A DNA stretch of 64,000 bases from Hawksworthiomyces lignivorus (lineage: Eukaryota; Ascomycota; Sordariomycetes; Ophiostomatales; Ophiostomataceae), in NCBI GenBank assembly GCA_002917075.1, contig NTMA01000002.1, positions 930,001 through 994,000 of the forward strand. Direction: 5' to 3'. Below, piece by piece: positions 36,677 to 49,371 of the stretch; the first letter of the stretch is position 1; every line of letters starts with the position of its first letter. The translations under genes were made by a program, and so were the position numbers. The notes beneath the pieces were generated by a model. It saw only the letters and a program-made list of their open reading frames with translations, had not been told where the DNA came from and did no database searches.

Positions 36677-37613
36677 TTATAGCTCTCTCTTCATCATTGT
36701 TGCTTCTGACATCGGAGACTCGGCTGGAATCTGCAAGATGAACAGCAAGAACGGGTGCGAGGGATCACACAATGGCAATGCATACGTAGGCTGCGATATT
36801 AGAGCAATAGAAGCCACCAAAAGTCTTCGAAGACGGTTTTCTGTCTTCGAGTTTGAAGGCACCCCGCTGCAAGGCTGCAAACTTGCAAACCATTGTGACG
36901 ACCGCCTCCTCGCCAATGTCCATGTAAGAGGTTGACACCACCGGGTGTGTGTCCGGGGACTCCATGGCCGGCGCCAGCGCGTCGCCGCACCCACAGGACG
37001 TGGTCTGAAGTCGTAGAGGTCAGGGTCGAGGTCCTCATCATACGACAGCGAGACTGCCTGTGCTGCTTGTATGTCGGCGCCACGCTCTAGCAAAAAACCA
37101 GATCAACGCCGTGCACTCAGATAAGAGCAAACCGTGTCAGTAATTTGCGACCTCCAGAAGAGGCGTGAAGCCGCGGTTGTCCGCGTCGCTGATGACTGCC
37201 TCCGATATGCCTCGCAGCAATAAACGCAGCGTGTCGAGGCGACCCCCCGCACATGCCGTCGTAAGCGGCGTACCCCACATCCCACGGTCGTCCCATTCGT
37301 CGTGCCGGGGGCGGGACCAACACCTCTGACGGGAGAGTGGCCCTGTACTTCAGTAAGCCGTCTAGAATGGCGTAACGGCTCAGCTGGACCGCAAGCGCCA
37401 GTGGCGGGGCAGAGAAGCCGGCCCGGACCCTCGTACATGAGCAGCCTGAGCTCGACCTGGGAGGTCGTTGCTCCTTATAACAGCGCGCATATGACCGATA
37501 GGCCCCCAAGTCGCTGATGTCCTGGAAATGGGCGTCCACGAGAGGGCTGGGCACATGGCCGTCACAACCTCGTATGCCACCTGGTCGGTCGTTTCTGGGT
37601 ACCTACAACGCAT
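36677..37613 (-). pseudogene. Decayed ankyrin-repeat gene
   Basis: Minus-strand frames carry ankyrin-like pieces that are never in one frame. The clearest is GMWGTPLTTACAGGRLDT then LRLLLRG, followed by ADNRGFTPLLEVANY and a stop near 37137. Upstream in another frame is PLALAVQLSRYAILDGLLKY (near 37400), and in a third QVELRLLMYEG. Downstream, after a frame break, comes LLERGADIQAAQAV. Ankyrin repeats have the TPLxxAxxxGxxxxxxxLL pattern seen here. At least two frameshifts and a stop are needed to join them, and no canonical introns fit all the breaks, so I call it a pseudogene; an active gene with unusual splicing is a less likely alternative. Fungal ankyrin genes are often fast-evolving and dispensable. 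Confidence 0.5.
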
Positions 37614-38101
37614 TGCATATAATAATAGCTCTGTAGAAATAGTGGAAATTCACGGTATGATTTCTTTAAATTCAGTCAACGCCAAAATTATCCAATAGCG
37701 AGAGAGGGTTCCAAAGACAATATCCACAGCTGCAACCTTTCTCTCGTGCTTCATCCTTGTCGTCCTGTATCAGCTGTTTGAGTCAATAAGTTCTTCCCCC
37801 AAATGAGAAAAACCATAACAATGCAAGACCCAGTTTGACACTTGCAATTTCCGGCAAGCCTTTTCATATGTGTTGTTATCCTACATCGATCGTGCGACTG
37901 TCCTCAGACCAAGCAATACCCTAACTGAGGGAAATAAAAACATAGGAAATAGTAAAAAAAATTTGTGATAAATGCAAAGGTTCGTTACCAGAGTCATGAA
38001 GGAGGACCGTCTCCCCCTGGGGGAATCCATAGACAGAAAATAAAGAAACACTATTAACTAAGCGATGTCAAGCCATCCGCACCCGCCTTCCATATCCTTG
38101 C
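37614..38101. other. Gap between ankyrin relic and phnA
   Basis: AT-rich, 488 bp, with the phnA 3' end at the right. Nothing recognisable. Confidence 0.6.
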
Positions 38102-39081
38102 TTATAGAATGTTCTGGGAATGCAGCAGCTTCCGCAGAGTCTCACTGCTAAAGCTCTCATTGTCATCGCCCGGTAACATTTCAATGAGACCTGTAAGATT
38201 GGCAAACAAGTCGCCCTGGTTGCGGTAGGCTAAAATGGCGGGCACCGCGGCATTATCGAACTCGATTTCGTCATAATGCACCTTGACAAAATGGACGGTG
38301 GGATGAGCACTGACCAATGGTCTCATGGCAGTCTCGACAGCGCTTGATACCTCGCACTGATGGATGCCACATGTCAGTCACAACTCAGCAGATCAACCAT
38401 GGTGGAAGAAACTATATGCTAGTGTAGACTTACCTCCTCGTCATAGACAAACACAACAACAACGGTCTCGCGACCGACCTTTTCAATCGCATCTAGGTAG
38501 CCTAGAGCATCGACCGTGTCCAGGCGACCGTAGATGCGGACACTTGGCGATGTCCGCCGTGTCCGCACAACCGCTCCAGAGCGGGATTCGTCCTCGAGCT
38601 CCCGGCGACGTGACTCCCGCCATTGAGCTAAGAAGGACTCTTCGTCTTCCTGGTCTTCCTCGTCCGAGGAAGAGAGCTCGCTTTTCCTATCGTGGTCAAC
38701 ACTGCCACTGTGGCCATGGCCAAGACCAAATACGCTGCGACGAGCTTGTCGGACGCGGTTCATGAAAGAAGTCTTGCGGGCCATCTCGTAGCTCCGGGCA
38801 TCGGCGATGACACCCTTGACACCTGTGGCACGGCCGGAGTCGAAAGAGGCGGGAGGCAGCTTCAGGCCATAGCCGTTGGCATCGGCTGCTTGGTTCAAGG
38901 CTGGCATCCGCATGGCGGTGTCGATTTGGTTGGCCCGGTGCTGGTCTTCTTCGTCCAAGTCGAGGAAAGCAGCCTCACGTTTGTATTCAAGACGGTCTTC
39001 CGGGTGAATGTGATCTTCTTCAGAGCGTTGATTGTTTTCAACGAAGCGTTGAAACTCTTCCTGTGCTTCGGTCTGTGACAT
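38102..39081 (-). CDS. Phosducin-like protein PhnA (G-beta-gamma chaperone)
   Basis: Two exons, 39081-38434 and 38356-38102, with a 77-nt intron (GTAAGT donor, CATCAG acceptor); 300 aa. The N-terminal part starts MSQTEAQEEFQRFVENNQ, is acidic and helical, and has a Ser/Asp/Glu run (about 130-150). The C-terminal thioredoxin-like part includes RETVVVVFVYDEE, the junction to CEVSSAVETAMRP, then FVKVHYDEIEFDN, VPAILAYRNQGDLF and NLTGLIEMLPGDD. These are the fungal PhLP landmarks. Family role: with the CCT chaperonin it assembles the G-beta-gamma dimer, so it is needed for G-beta signalling. The G-beta gene sfaD lies 4.4 kb upstream on the same strand, with no recognised gene between. Confidence 0.93.
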
Positions 39082-42000
39082 GATGAAAGAGAAGAGAGAG
39101 AAGAAAGAGAAAAGAGTAACAGGGCGGCGATGTGACTAGGGGTTCGTTCTGCTTTAAGTAGTGATAGGCAGAGGGTGGAGCAAGCAAGGACTCAAGGGGT
39201 TGCGTGAGGATTGTTTATGTGGATGTGTATTATAGGTTGGTTGTGTAAGGGGATCTGTGAGAGGCAGAGAGTGAAAGAGCGGATACGCTGTAAAAAAATT
39301 GCACCTAGAGGGGGGAAGGGGGGTGCAAGAGAAGCAGATGTGAAAAATGGTCCGGGTTAAGAGGCGTTATGGGATTCGTGTATGAGAAAGAGTATGAGCA
39401 CTGCAGTGTGCGGTATGCAGTCGAGAATCAGTTGCCCAATCTGGCGGTTGGATGAGCAGGAACCTTCTGACAACCCAGGGGGAAGAGATGGCAGTGAGAG
39501 GCAGGAGGAGCATAAAGTGATCCGGAGGGCCGAGGGATGCGAAGTAAACCAAAAGCAAATCAAAAGACACAAAAATAGGCAACTGGAAAATATCCACGCG
39601 AAGACGCCCTGCAAGCGAGACTGGGAGTAGGAGAATAGGGAGACAGGAGGAAGATCCAAGGAAACGAGGTTAACCGTCAGGCCGGATCGAAGACTAGAGC
39701 TTAGGCAAAGAATGGCAGAATTGCGCGAGCAGGACGGAAGAGAAAGAGAAACACAATACAGGCGATCGTAAGAGAAGAAACAAGAAAAGGAGATCTGGAA
39801 TGTCCAGACTCTCGTCTAACACCGGTCGATTGGTGAAAAGGGGGGGCAGCGAACGAACGACGGACAAGAAAAGGGAGATAGTGATCGATGGGAGACCAAG
39901 ACAAACACTACTAGATTCGCTAATGGCTTTGACTTGACGAGTTGTTTTAGAGGTTGTTCTTCCTTCTGTCTTAAAAATGAGTGCCTTTTTTTCCTTGGTA
40001 CCAAACTGTCTGGCTTGGATGAGCAACTAGGCTGAACCCCTGTGATGCGTCAGGCTGTTTCAGAACCGCCGAGGGTTGGGAAGTTGTGGATAGGGCGGAC
40101 TTCGGCGACAGCGAAGACGTCTGGTTGGCTGGAGCTGTCTGGGGAACGACGTAAGAATTGCAAACCGCGTGCAGGGGGGAGAGAGACAGGAGGACGTCAG
40201 TGTTTCGACGTGTTTTCTCCTTGAGAGCCTGCGTTCACGTGAAGGTGGAATGAGTTTCCAGTTTAATCGGTGGATGCCTGTCATGCGCAAGACGAAATGG
40301 GGCAATAGAAGGGATCCCAATTGTGAATTTAGGACGATAAAAGGCGAGCAGAGTCTGGTGTCTGGGCTAACAGGAAGAGCAAAGCTGTTGAGGGGGAACA
40401 GAGAAGAGGACGACACATGGGTCAAGAAAGAGAGCAATGAAGCGATGCCATTAAAGTTTTACAAAGATTAAAGCATATGATAATATTCCGTGTCCACGTG
40501 AAGTTGGGGTCATCCTCGTTGGATTGGATAAAAAGAAATTGGGGGGAGACAACAAAATCCCCAACGGCCAGAGCCAGGAATGGAAATAGGGAAGAAGGAA
40601 AAAGGAAAAAGAGAAGAAGAAAGCTGCAAAACGGCAGTGCAGCCGTGGGGCTTCTTGGCTTGGATCGCTTTAGAGGGAGTTGGTGGTGGGCTGGGAACCT
40701 TGCTTGGCTCCTTGGGTACTTAAAATTCCACCCTTTTTGGGATGGCCAAGTGGCCCCCCCCCCCCCCCTGCTTCTATCTTCGGAGAGATCGCATAATAGT
40801 AATTTAGCAGGGTTTGCTTAGACCTGTCCGTCAAGATCACAGCTCGAGTGCCGACGACTTAAACTTCGAGGCTGCTACGGAGTACAGAGCTCACAGTTCG
40901 TATTCGTATCATGCATAGCATATGAACTTCGTATATGTAGGCAGGTCATGACCAGCTATGGGCCCGCTACAATGACAGACAGTAGACAAGACAAGTTGAC
41001 CGAGAATCTGAACATGCACGCGAAGCTTGAAGGCAGCTGATACTTTTACGGGGTACACGACGGTGGGTTTGCTGGACCCTTCTCCTTGCTGATCGACACG
41101 ACTTTTGCCTGTAAAAGATTCTAGCTTTCTCCCCCTTTCTTTCTTCCATTACATTCTTCATCTCTCTTATTTCAGCTCTCCATATAGCATGCAACAGATA
41201 GCCTTGTTGATATGCTCATTGTCGGCCCAGGGGAGCAAATCGAGACAGAAGAAGCATTGATCGTCGAAGAGAGAGGTTCAGAAATGAAAAACTTCCTAAG
41301 CTTCTGCTCGTACTTAATTAGGAAAGCCGGGAAACAGGTAAGTAGGGCGACTAAATAACAAAATTACACGTCGTGTGCTGTTTTGCATGGCTTTCAAGCG
41401 AGAGCTCTGGTCTAAAGAAATATATGTAAATAACTGGGTAGTCACAGTGAAAACTTATTCCAGCAGCCTGGAAACCGCGCACGTTCTTTGCACATGTCCT
41501 ATAGGTTTGATTCTCTTCTTTTTGAGCCTTCCCCATCTTCTATCTTTCCGCCAGGTCTGCTTCTCGCTTCGCCGCAGGTTCTTCAACCTTCTTTTGCCGT
41601 CTTGGCCCTTTCAACGAAAAAAAATGGCGTTTCCTCTTCGAAACAACAAGTCTTAACAAAAATATAGGTATTATATCTTTTTAAAAGCAGACCGGAGAAG
41701 ACCTCCATCTTGCGCATAAATCACTGGTTGAGAGTGTTTTGGGTCGGAAGACAAATAGAGGTGGGTAAAAAGGGCACGAACCATTAAGATTTACCTCGTT
41801 CTCTTTCTGCACTAAGTCTGGTTCCGCGATGCGAGTTCGCCCAAGAAAGGCTTCTCGTTTCAAATCATAATTAGTACCACAGGGAAAGAGAAGAACAGCA
41901 ACCGAAAAAGCCGATCTTAAGCTGCATTATGCCAAAAGAACAGTTACAAACAAAAGGCAAGGAAAAAAAGAAAGGCGGTCCGGCACCGACACAAAAGACG

Positions 42001-43466
42001 GCGAAGCAGAAGAGACCAAGAGGGAAATCAGAGGCAGGGCCAAAGCTGCTCATCTGGATTCAGAGATGCTAGACGTTGCTGCGAAGGTTGTCGATAGTAC
42101 TCCAAGCGTAGGAAAACGAAGGAGGAAGCGGAAACGAAAAAAGACTTACCCATCCATGGTAACCGCACCGCCGTTCAGCACAAAGCTGCTAGCTCAACAC
42201 CCAAGTGCGATATCCTGGCAGCAACGGCGCCAACCTTGCGAGAAGAGCTACTGTGCCCATTAGCTATCGTTCGATCACCGATTGGTTATATCAGTATATT
42301 TCAAAATATATTTTATGCTTTTTATTCGCCTCGACTGCTACACTGCTGTGCTATCATAAGAACGGAAAAAGGTACGCCGCAGTTGAAGGCAAAACTAATT
42401 CGAAATCATACACTTGATGCATCTACTTCCATTCCACGAGCGGCCTGTATGTCCCGCCTCGTCATGTCGTCCACATTATTTCTTTTGCGCTCTCGGCCAA
42501 AAAAGGTCTTATGTGCACACAAGACATCTTCTAAACACCCCCTGGGAACTGGAAGAGCGGGAAGAAAACCAACAAGGTACGTAGAAGCATATATAAAACG
42601 ACACGAGATGAAGAGTACAACGAAACACAACTCAAAATCACATGTCCAACTAAGGAAAAGGGTAAATATAAAAGAGGACACCAGAAAAAAAAAGACGGTT
42701 GTTAAAGAGAAAAAAGAGAAATATATCCGTGAGATTTTTTGGGCAAGACAGGAAAATTGGAAAGGGATATCGTTATGAAGGTTGGCATTGGACGGTAAGG
42801 AAGCGAAAGTAGCAAAACGAAGAGGTTAGAAGGACAAGAGGAAAGGCGACAGAGAATAGCCAAGGTTTGTAATAAAACAATCACCTATGCAAACACAATT
42901 GTTCGGACGGAAAGAGAAATAGAAAGAGATGGAGGACCAAGAATATAAAACAAAGGAAAAGGTAAAGTCAAGGAGGGACTCGGCGCCAGTTTTGTGAGGA
43001 AAACCTTGAGTGAAAACCGCTCGTTTCCTTCCATGCGTAGATGACTGCTTACTGTCATTCATCAACGCTCGTCTTTCACAAGCGGCTAGCTTTGACACAT
43101 GACTGTCACCTGTCACCAAAATCGGCATCGTGAACAGCACACTCTCCTTTAACGGCGATACCTAGGATGGTCGTTTCGCCGGCCTGTATCGCAGGTCGCC
43201 AAGATATTGGAGATGGCTGAAGGCCAACAACAAGTATAACTGCCATTGGATGACCGGTTTCTTTTCCCTGTCTGAACTCCCCAGACATCTTTCTCCTCTT
43301 TTTTGTCGAAAGTCTTGCTGTTGCTCATTTTTTTTTCTTTGGCTGCTTGCTCTTATTGTTTGTTTTCGGAATATGTCTTTGAAATTATTGGTTATGCCAA
43401 GAGGGGACATCATATCGGAAACCTCCTTTTGAGGGCATTGTTCATTTCGTCGTCACTTGCGAGAGC
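39082..43466. other. 4.4-kb gap between phnA and sfaD
   Basis: 39082 to about 40700 is purine-rich on + and fits the phnA promoter and leader. It holds a 15-nt C run (40754-40768) and a TACGGAGTA motif (40876-40884). 41.0-43.4 kb is AT-richer, with further purine-rich patches (about 41.9-42.1 and 42.6-43.0 kb). Short ORFs have no recognisable domains. Confidence 0.55.
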
Positions 43467-44899
43467 TTAATACGCCCAGATTTTCAACTATATGATTGTC
43501 AGTAAAGCATGACCAAAGCGGGAGAAGTAGATGAGAAGGAGAAAAAGTGCAAAAACATACCAGAGAATCCCATGAACCTGTGCACAGACTGATACCATCG
43601 TTGCTCACTCCCAAGCAGCTGACGCGGTTTTCGTGGCCCACAAGCGAACCGACCTTCTCACCACGTGTTACATCCCAGACCTGGACAGAATTGATTAGCT
43701 TGGGAACGATTCGTGCAACTGAGAGAAGCAGACGCCAAAAGAGAGAATCATAGAGGGGGCAAGAAGAACGCCTTACCTTGCACTCAAAGTCGTCGTATCC
43801 GGCGAACAGCAGTCGTCCGGAGACGGATGTAGCCACAGATGTGATGCCACAAAGGATAGATTCAGACTATTTAAAAAGTAAGCAACGTGATCCAGCATAT
43901 ATATTTCTTCAGTGTTGGGCCACACAGATGTAGATCTGTATATGGCATACGTACTCCATAGACGTTCAGTTCGCGATCCGCCCGGATATCGAACAGACGG
44001 CATGTAGCGTCGTCAGAGCCGGTAACAAACGAGTGGCCGTCAGGGAAGAACTGAATGGCATTGATGTCGGACTCGTGTCCGGCGAAGGTCTGCACAGCCT
44101 TGCCGGCGCGAATATCCCAGAGCTTAGCAAAGGCATCGCATGCACCCGAGATGAAGGTGTTCTGGTTAGTTGGGTTGAGGCTGATGCTCATGACGTCGCC
44201 CAGGTGGTCGGCAAACTCTACGACGCGTGTGCCCGACTCGATGTCCCACTTCATGCAGGTCATGTCACCTGACGAGGTCAGGATGCTGCGGTCGTTGATA
44301 AAGCGGCAGCAGGAGAGGTAGCCAGCGTGGCCGGACAGCTCGCGCGCGACGCGGGTTGGGCCGTCGCGGTTTTGGTTCAGGTTGTAGATGGAGCAGATGT
44401 TGTCGAGACCACCGCAGGCGACGTAGTTTCCGCTCGGGGCGTAGGCGCAAGTCATGACCCATGACGACCGGAGGGGGATGGCATGAACTTTGTTGGTGGT
44501 ATAGGCGTCCCAGATGATAAGCTTGCCGTCTTGCGAGGCGGACACCAGGTGTCTCCGATCCGTAGACCAGTGCATGGCATAGATCTTGGCAAGATGGCCC
44601 TTGAGCGTACGCTTCGCCTTCATCATTTGGCTCCGAGAGATCGGCTCGTGTGCTTGTTGGGCAACAGCTCGGACTAGAGGTAGGCGTCATGTTAGCTTGA
44701 AGCAGTGTACCTTCGAAAGAGGAAGAAAACACAAGGGGAAAAGAGCTCGTTGCTGGGGACAAGACTGACGTGTTGTGTCGGCAAGCTCATCCTTCTTTCT
44801 CTTGATGCGATCCTTGAGCGTCTCAGCTTCACGACGCGCTTGCTGGATCCGCTGCTGCATCGCCTCGGGCGACACATCGTTTGGCCGTTGAGAATCCAT
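43467..44899 (-). CDS. Heterotrimeric G-protein beta subunit SfaD
   Basis: Five exons: 44899-44770, 44673-43955, 43866-43777, 43680-43561, 43487-43467; 359 aa; introns 96, 88, 96 and 73 nt. The N-terminal coiled coil ([19 protein letters not shown]), which pairs with G-gamma, is followed by [15 protein letters not shown] and seven WD40 blades, for example [52 protein letters not shown] and [14 protein letters not shown]. The fusion through the introns yields [26 protein letters not shown] and the proper end [14 protein letters not shown]. The last exon is only 21 nt. Role: with G-gamma it relays receptor signals for vegetative growth and development and needs PhnA for assembly. Confidence 0.96.
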
Positions 44900-47800
44900 C
44901 GCGATGGCTAGAGAAGTGAGGCGTGTGCGGTGCGAGGAGGAAGACCGAGGTCAATGGAGATGGGAAGGGAGGAGAGGCGAGAGAGAGAAGCAAGCAGTCA
45001 GCGTCGGTGTCAACCCGTCAAATTGTCGAAGAATTGAGAGCTGATTCGCGCCAGGAGGGTTGATCAATTGGCAACAGGCGAGAGAGACCGAGAAGAGAGG
45101 GGGAGCATTCACAATAGAAGACGGAGGTTATCTTCGATTGTCTTGACCCAAGGCTGGCTGCGTCTTTTCAGATTCCTTTTTTTTCGAGGTGAGCTTGTTT
45201 GATTCGTTGAATTTCGGATTTGATTGAAGGGTTTTGGGGGACTGGAATGGGCGACGAATGGAGACGACAAAAAAATTAGGAGAGGAGAATGGGATCCGTT
45301 GCGCTAAGAGAGAATTGGGAATATGAAAAGGGGAATTGAGAAATTGGACGAAAGAAAACGGTATGCGAAAGTAGAGTCGTAAGACGAACGAAGACGACTT
45401 TGGACTGGGATGTCCACAGTTGAAGGGGGGGAAAAGTGGAGAGGAGTCGAGTAATAGCAATAGAAGCGAATTGAGCAGGACAGAGTAGTACTGAGGAACG
45501 CCGAAAGTCCAGAGGCTCTTTGTTGCCAGTGTCGACTAAACAGGTAAAGGAGGAAACTACGGAAGGACGACGCCAACAGCGACGGAAAGGACGTAGGACG
45601 AGCGAAGCGAAAAGGGGAAAAAAAAAAAGAGCAGCCGAACTAGATCGTGAGAAAAGGTCAAAGATAGCGAGGAGGAAGGAGCGTTAGAGGAGCGAAGGCA
45701 GAACGGGTGATAAATGACCAAAGAGGCAGTTACATGAGAAAAAAGAGAAGGGGAGGGAGGAGAGAAGGGGAAGAAGGAAAGAGGGAGATGGGCGGGAACG
45801 AGAAGCCGCGAACGGTGATTTGCTGGGGAAAGGTGCGGTTTTGGGGGGGGGGGGGGCAGAACAACTGTAGGCTTAGTTGCAATGTATGGTACGGAGTTGT
45901 TGCAAGGATTGAAGGTAGTCGTAGCTCCCTCAGTTGGCCTTTCCTTCCCTCTTGGGATAAGAACGGGGGGTTTTGGACTCTTTAGTTATGGAGCCAGTAA
46001 GTTACGTGGTTTACGCAGTAGTACGCATGTAGAAAAGGTAAGGGAAGGGAAGGGAAGGGGAAGGGGGCAGAGAAAAAAAAAGGGGTGAGAGCGAACATGC
46101 AATGCGAGGTTGAGGAGTGGATGAGCGACGGGAGCACGGGCAGATCGCTGGAGGAGAAAAAGAAGTGCATTTTTGTCGTAATTAGGGGGGGAAAGACGGG
46201 GACAGGGACAGGCGGCAGAAGCCCGCGGCGTTGGCTTTGAGTGCGTAAATCGAAATGTTTGCATGCAAGTACGGGCGGCGTGCGACATATGAATATAAGA
46301 ATGTGTCTGTGTGTGTGTGGGTACTTGCAGCGTAGCGTAGCGTATTCGTACATTTGCACTCCGTTTGTTGTATCCATAGGCTTTCCATGTGGGGAGCTCT
46401 GCTGCAAGCGAGTGGACAAGTCAAGCTAGAGGAGGATGTGTATTAGCGACAAAATACTCCCTCTGCCCCTACGAGAAGGCGCAATATGCTGGTTCACGCA
46501 ATGTACGGAGTAGGCTTATGTGTATAAATATGCCGTTTGCTCTAGGACAAGTCGGGCGCACACAAATGCGTGCATGTAAAGCAATGTAAGCAACATCGCA
46601 CAGTATTAGTACGCGTGTTTGGTATTCAGCGGTTTTTATCTGGTAATTTGCTGTTGGCTGTCGTTTGGATCTTGCTCTTTCTCAGTTGCTTTCTTTTCCA
46701 TGGCCACCAGTCGTCTGATCTACACTGTATGCACACGTTGTGTCCTGTGCGCGTGCGTTGGAAGCCGTAACTAATCTGGCACTTCCTGGACGGAGCATAC
46801 TAACTTGAAGGAGCTTCAAGGCAGAAAATACATACACATGTTAGTCTGCACAATCCGGACGGGCTCACTCCACCGCAATAATAAGCCTATGTACATACAT
46901 ATATATCTTCTCTGTAAGGAGTACAGTATTTGCATCTCATTTTTCGTTGTATCTCCGCGCCTTACAGTAGTCAGTTTCCACTTGCGTGCCTGCATTTTGG
47001 CTCTTCTTGGCAGTCTGCCTCAGGGTTTGGCGTGTGGTTGAAGCATCCTTCTGCGCTTCCTTCCTCTGACGAGCCAGTCAAGATTGCTTTATTCTTTTAA
47101 TTCCAGTGTCTTTGTGGGTGTCTTTCATCCTGTCCTGTCTCTCTATTTCTGTCTCCGGCTGGTTCAGACACGGTCCCAAACTCGGATCAGTCCCCCCCTG
47201 CGCAAAGAAATTTGTTACTCTGAAATATGTACGGGGCATATTACTTCGTACTCCGTGTGAACATACAGTTGACCCAAGCTCGGAGAATGATCGATATATG
47301 CTATGCAATCCAACGCTAGGCCCTGACCCGCTGGCTATTGAACGGAAGTCTTTCCTGTTTCCTGCTTTCGTCGCTTCCACTGGTGGAACGCTGAACCTTG
47401 CATCCTTGTCCCGATACCACTGTGGCGGCCAGGACCCAGGAGAGCTTCTGGTGAGATACGCAAGGTACGGAGTACTGGTACATGCAGCATGCAGAGCTTA
47501 GTTTTAACCGATAAAACTAAGGCGTTCGCATGTTCTCTTACTTCTAGCCGAATTATTTGTTATTCATCTATCCATAAACAGGCAATAGAGGCAATACGGC
47601 TTGCCAGTCGCCTGTACGACCACGTACTTTTTGTATGTAGTATGTAGCATGCTTAAGATGATGGCGATACAGATGCAGCTTGAGGAAGCAAACTAGAGGT
47701 AAAAACGGAGTATCGGGATATTTTAATTAACAGATACTTACACTAGCGATATGGTCGGCGCAAGGAACTAGGTCAAAAGAGACAGAAGCGATGGGGCCAG

Positions 47801-49371
47801 AGTCAAGCTGGCCTTTGTTATCTTTCGGTAGCCTCTTACTTTTTGTCTCTCCCCCAGAACAAGAACCAGAGACAAAAGAAATTGGGGGCTGTAAGGACAT
47901 TGGCTGCAATTAAGGATAGAAATGTCTCACCGACGGACGCCCAACTGCCACAACACACGCATGACAGCCAGGTAGGTCATTTTCACATTTTCATCTCGAA
48001 CATGATGGCTGCTAAGTCTCACTCTCCCTTTCTTCCTTTCTTTCTTTCTTTCTTTTTTTTTCATTAATTTTTTTTCTTTATTCGGGTCTCTTCTTGTCTA
48101 CCAGTGCCTCGGGTAAAGAAGACTGCAACTCTCCCGTGCGATACAGGTTAGAAGGTAACGCCCAGGAGAACCATAACGACGCGTTGTGCCATTTCTGCTC
48201 AAAATGGTGGGAGAAGCTATCCGAACAAGGGGGAAGAGCGGGCACAGTTCAGGACCCCAGGGAGATCCTTCTACGCACAGACCCTCTTATCCTTTGTCGT
48301 CCTTCTTCCGTTCCCACTGCGCACCATCTACATACTCGTTCGTACAAGTACACGTATCCGCATGCAAGTGTTTGTGTGGACTTTATATGCTCTGTTTCGC
48401 TACAGCCCTTGTCGCTGACATATTCATTTTGGCATTCTGTTCCAAGAGCTGCTTCCTCGTACATGTAAACTGCGGCGCATCTGCCGGTGGCTGGTGCTTG
48501 CATGCTTACAGCTGCATGCCCTCTCACAAGGATCCCATGGGCCTCTTTCTCTTGTTTCGATGTCTGGATTTCTTCGGTTGAAGTTGGTTACGGAGCTCGT
48601 CTCGCCTGCATCTTTTACATATATGACCTGACGGAGAGCGCCATCTCTTCAGCAATCGTAGCACGTCGAAAGCTGGCTGCCCATTCCGGTCTAGCATGTA
48701 TCGGGGAAGCAAGCCGACCTGGATTAGCAGATAACAAGCAGAGGCGCCGTTTTTTTTTTTGGTTCTCGTTCCTCTTCTTGTCTTTTAGCCTCACGATTCC
48801 TGCGTCTGCCGGCTTTTGCCATTGTCTTTGCTTTGATACGTAGCCGTCGATCAATCAATCCCATCTACAGCCCGCTGGCGATCTCTGGAACCCTTGGACG
48901 CGAATCTCAACAGTCTTCCAAATCATAGAGCACGTGACGACATACTTTGCTGTGACACCGCTTGCTGCACATTATCCGATATCTCAATCTATTTCCAGGT
49001 GTCTTCTTTCCGTGGGTGAAAGGCAATGAAGAGGCCTTCTCCGCGGATCCCGTGTCTTGGCTGACGAGCTACATAAGTTGCGCACCAAGCAGTCTCTGTG
49101 CCTGAAGGATGACCTGAGATGAACGTATACTGCATTTGCTCCTGTAGATCTACGCGAGAGATTTCTTGGCTTGGCAGGTCGGCCCGAACAGCTCGCTTTT
49201 GTTGCATATAGGCAGATTCCAAACCATGGAAAGCCATTGTGGCCTGTTTGGCATCTGAAGCTTGGTATACATGAGGCTCTGCTTTATTGTCTGCTTCACA
49301 AGTTTTGAACACTCTCTGGACACGACCTGTTCTTCGCGAGGGACCATTACAACACCACCAATCCGTTCCGC
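44900..49371. other. 4.5-kb gap between sfaD and acetoacetyl-CoA synthetase
   Basis: 44900 to about 46150 is purine-rich on +, the sfaD leader and promoter side, with a 14-nt G run (45843-45856). The rest holds two exact TACGGAGTA motifs (46504-46512, 47466-47474) plus near-copies (47249, 47705), a TTTC run (about 48036-48060) and noise ORFs. No gene is supported. Confidence 0.55.
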
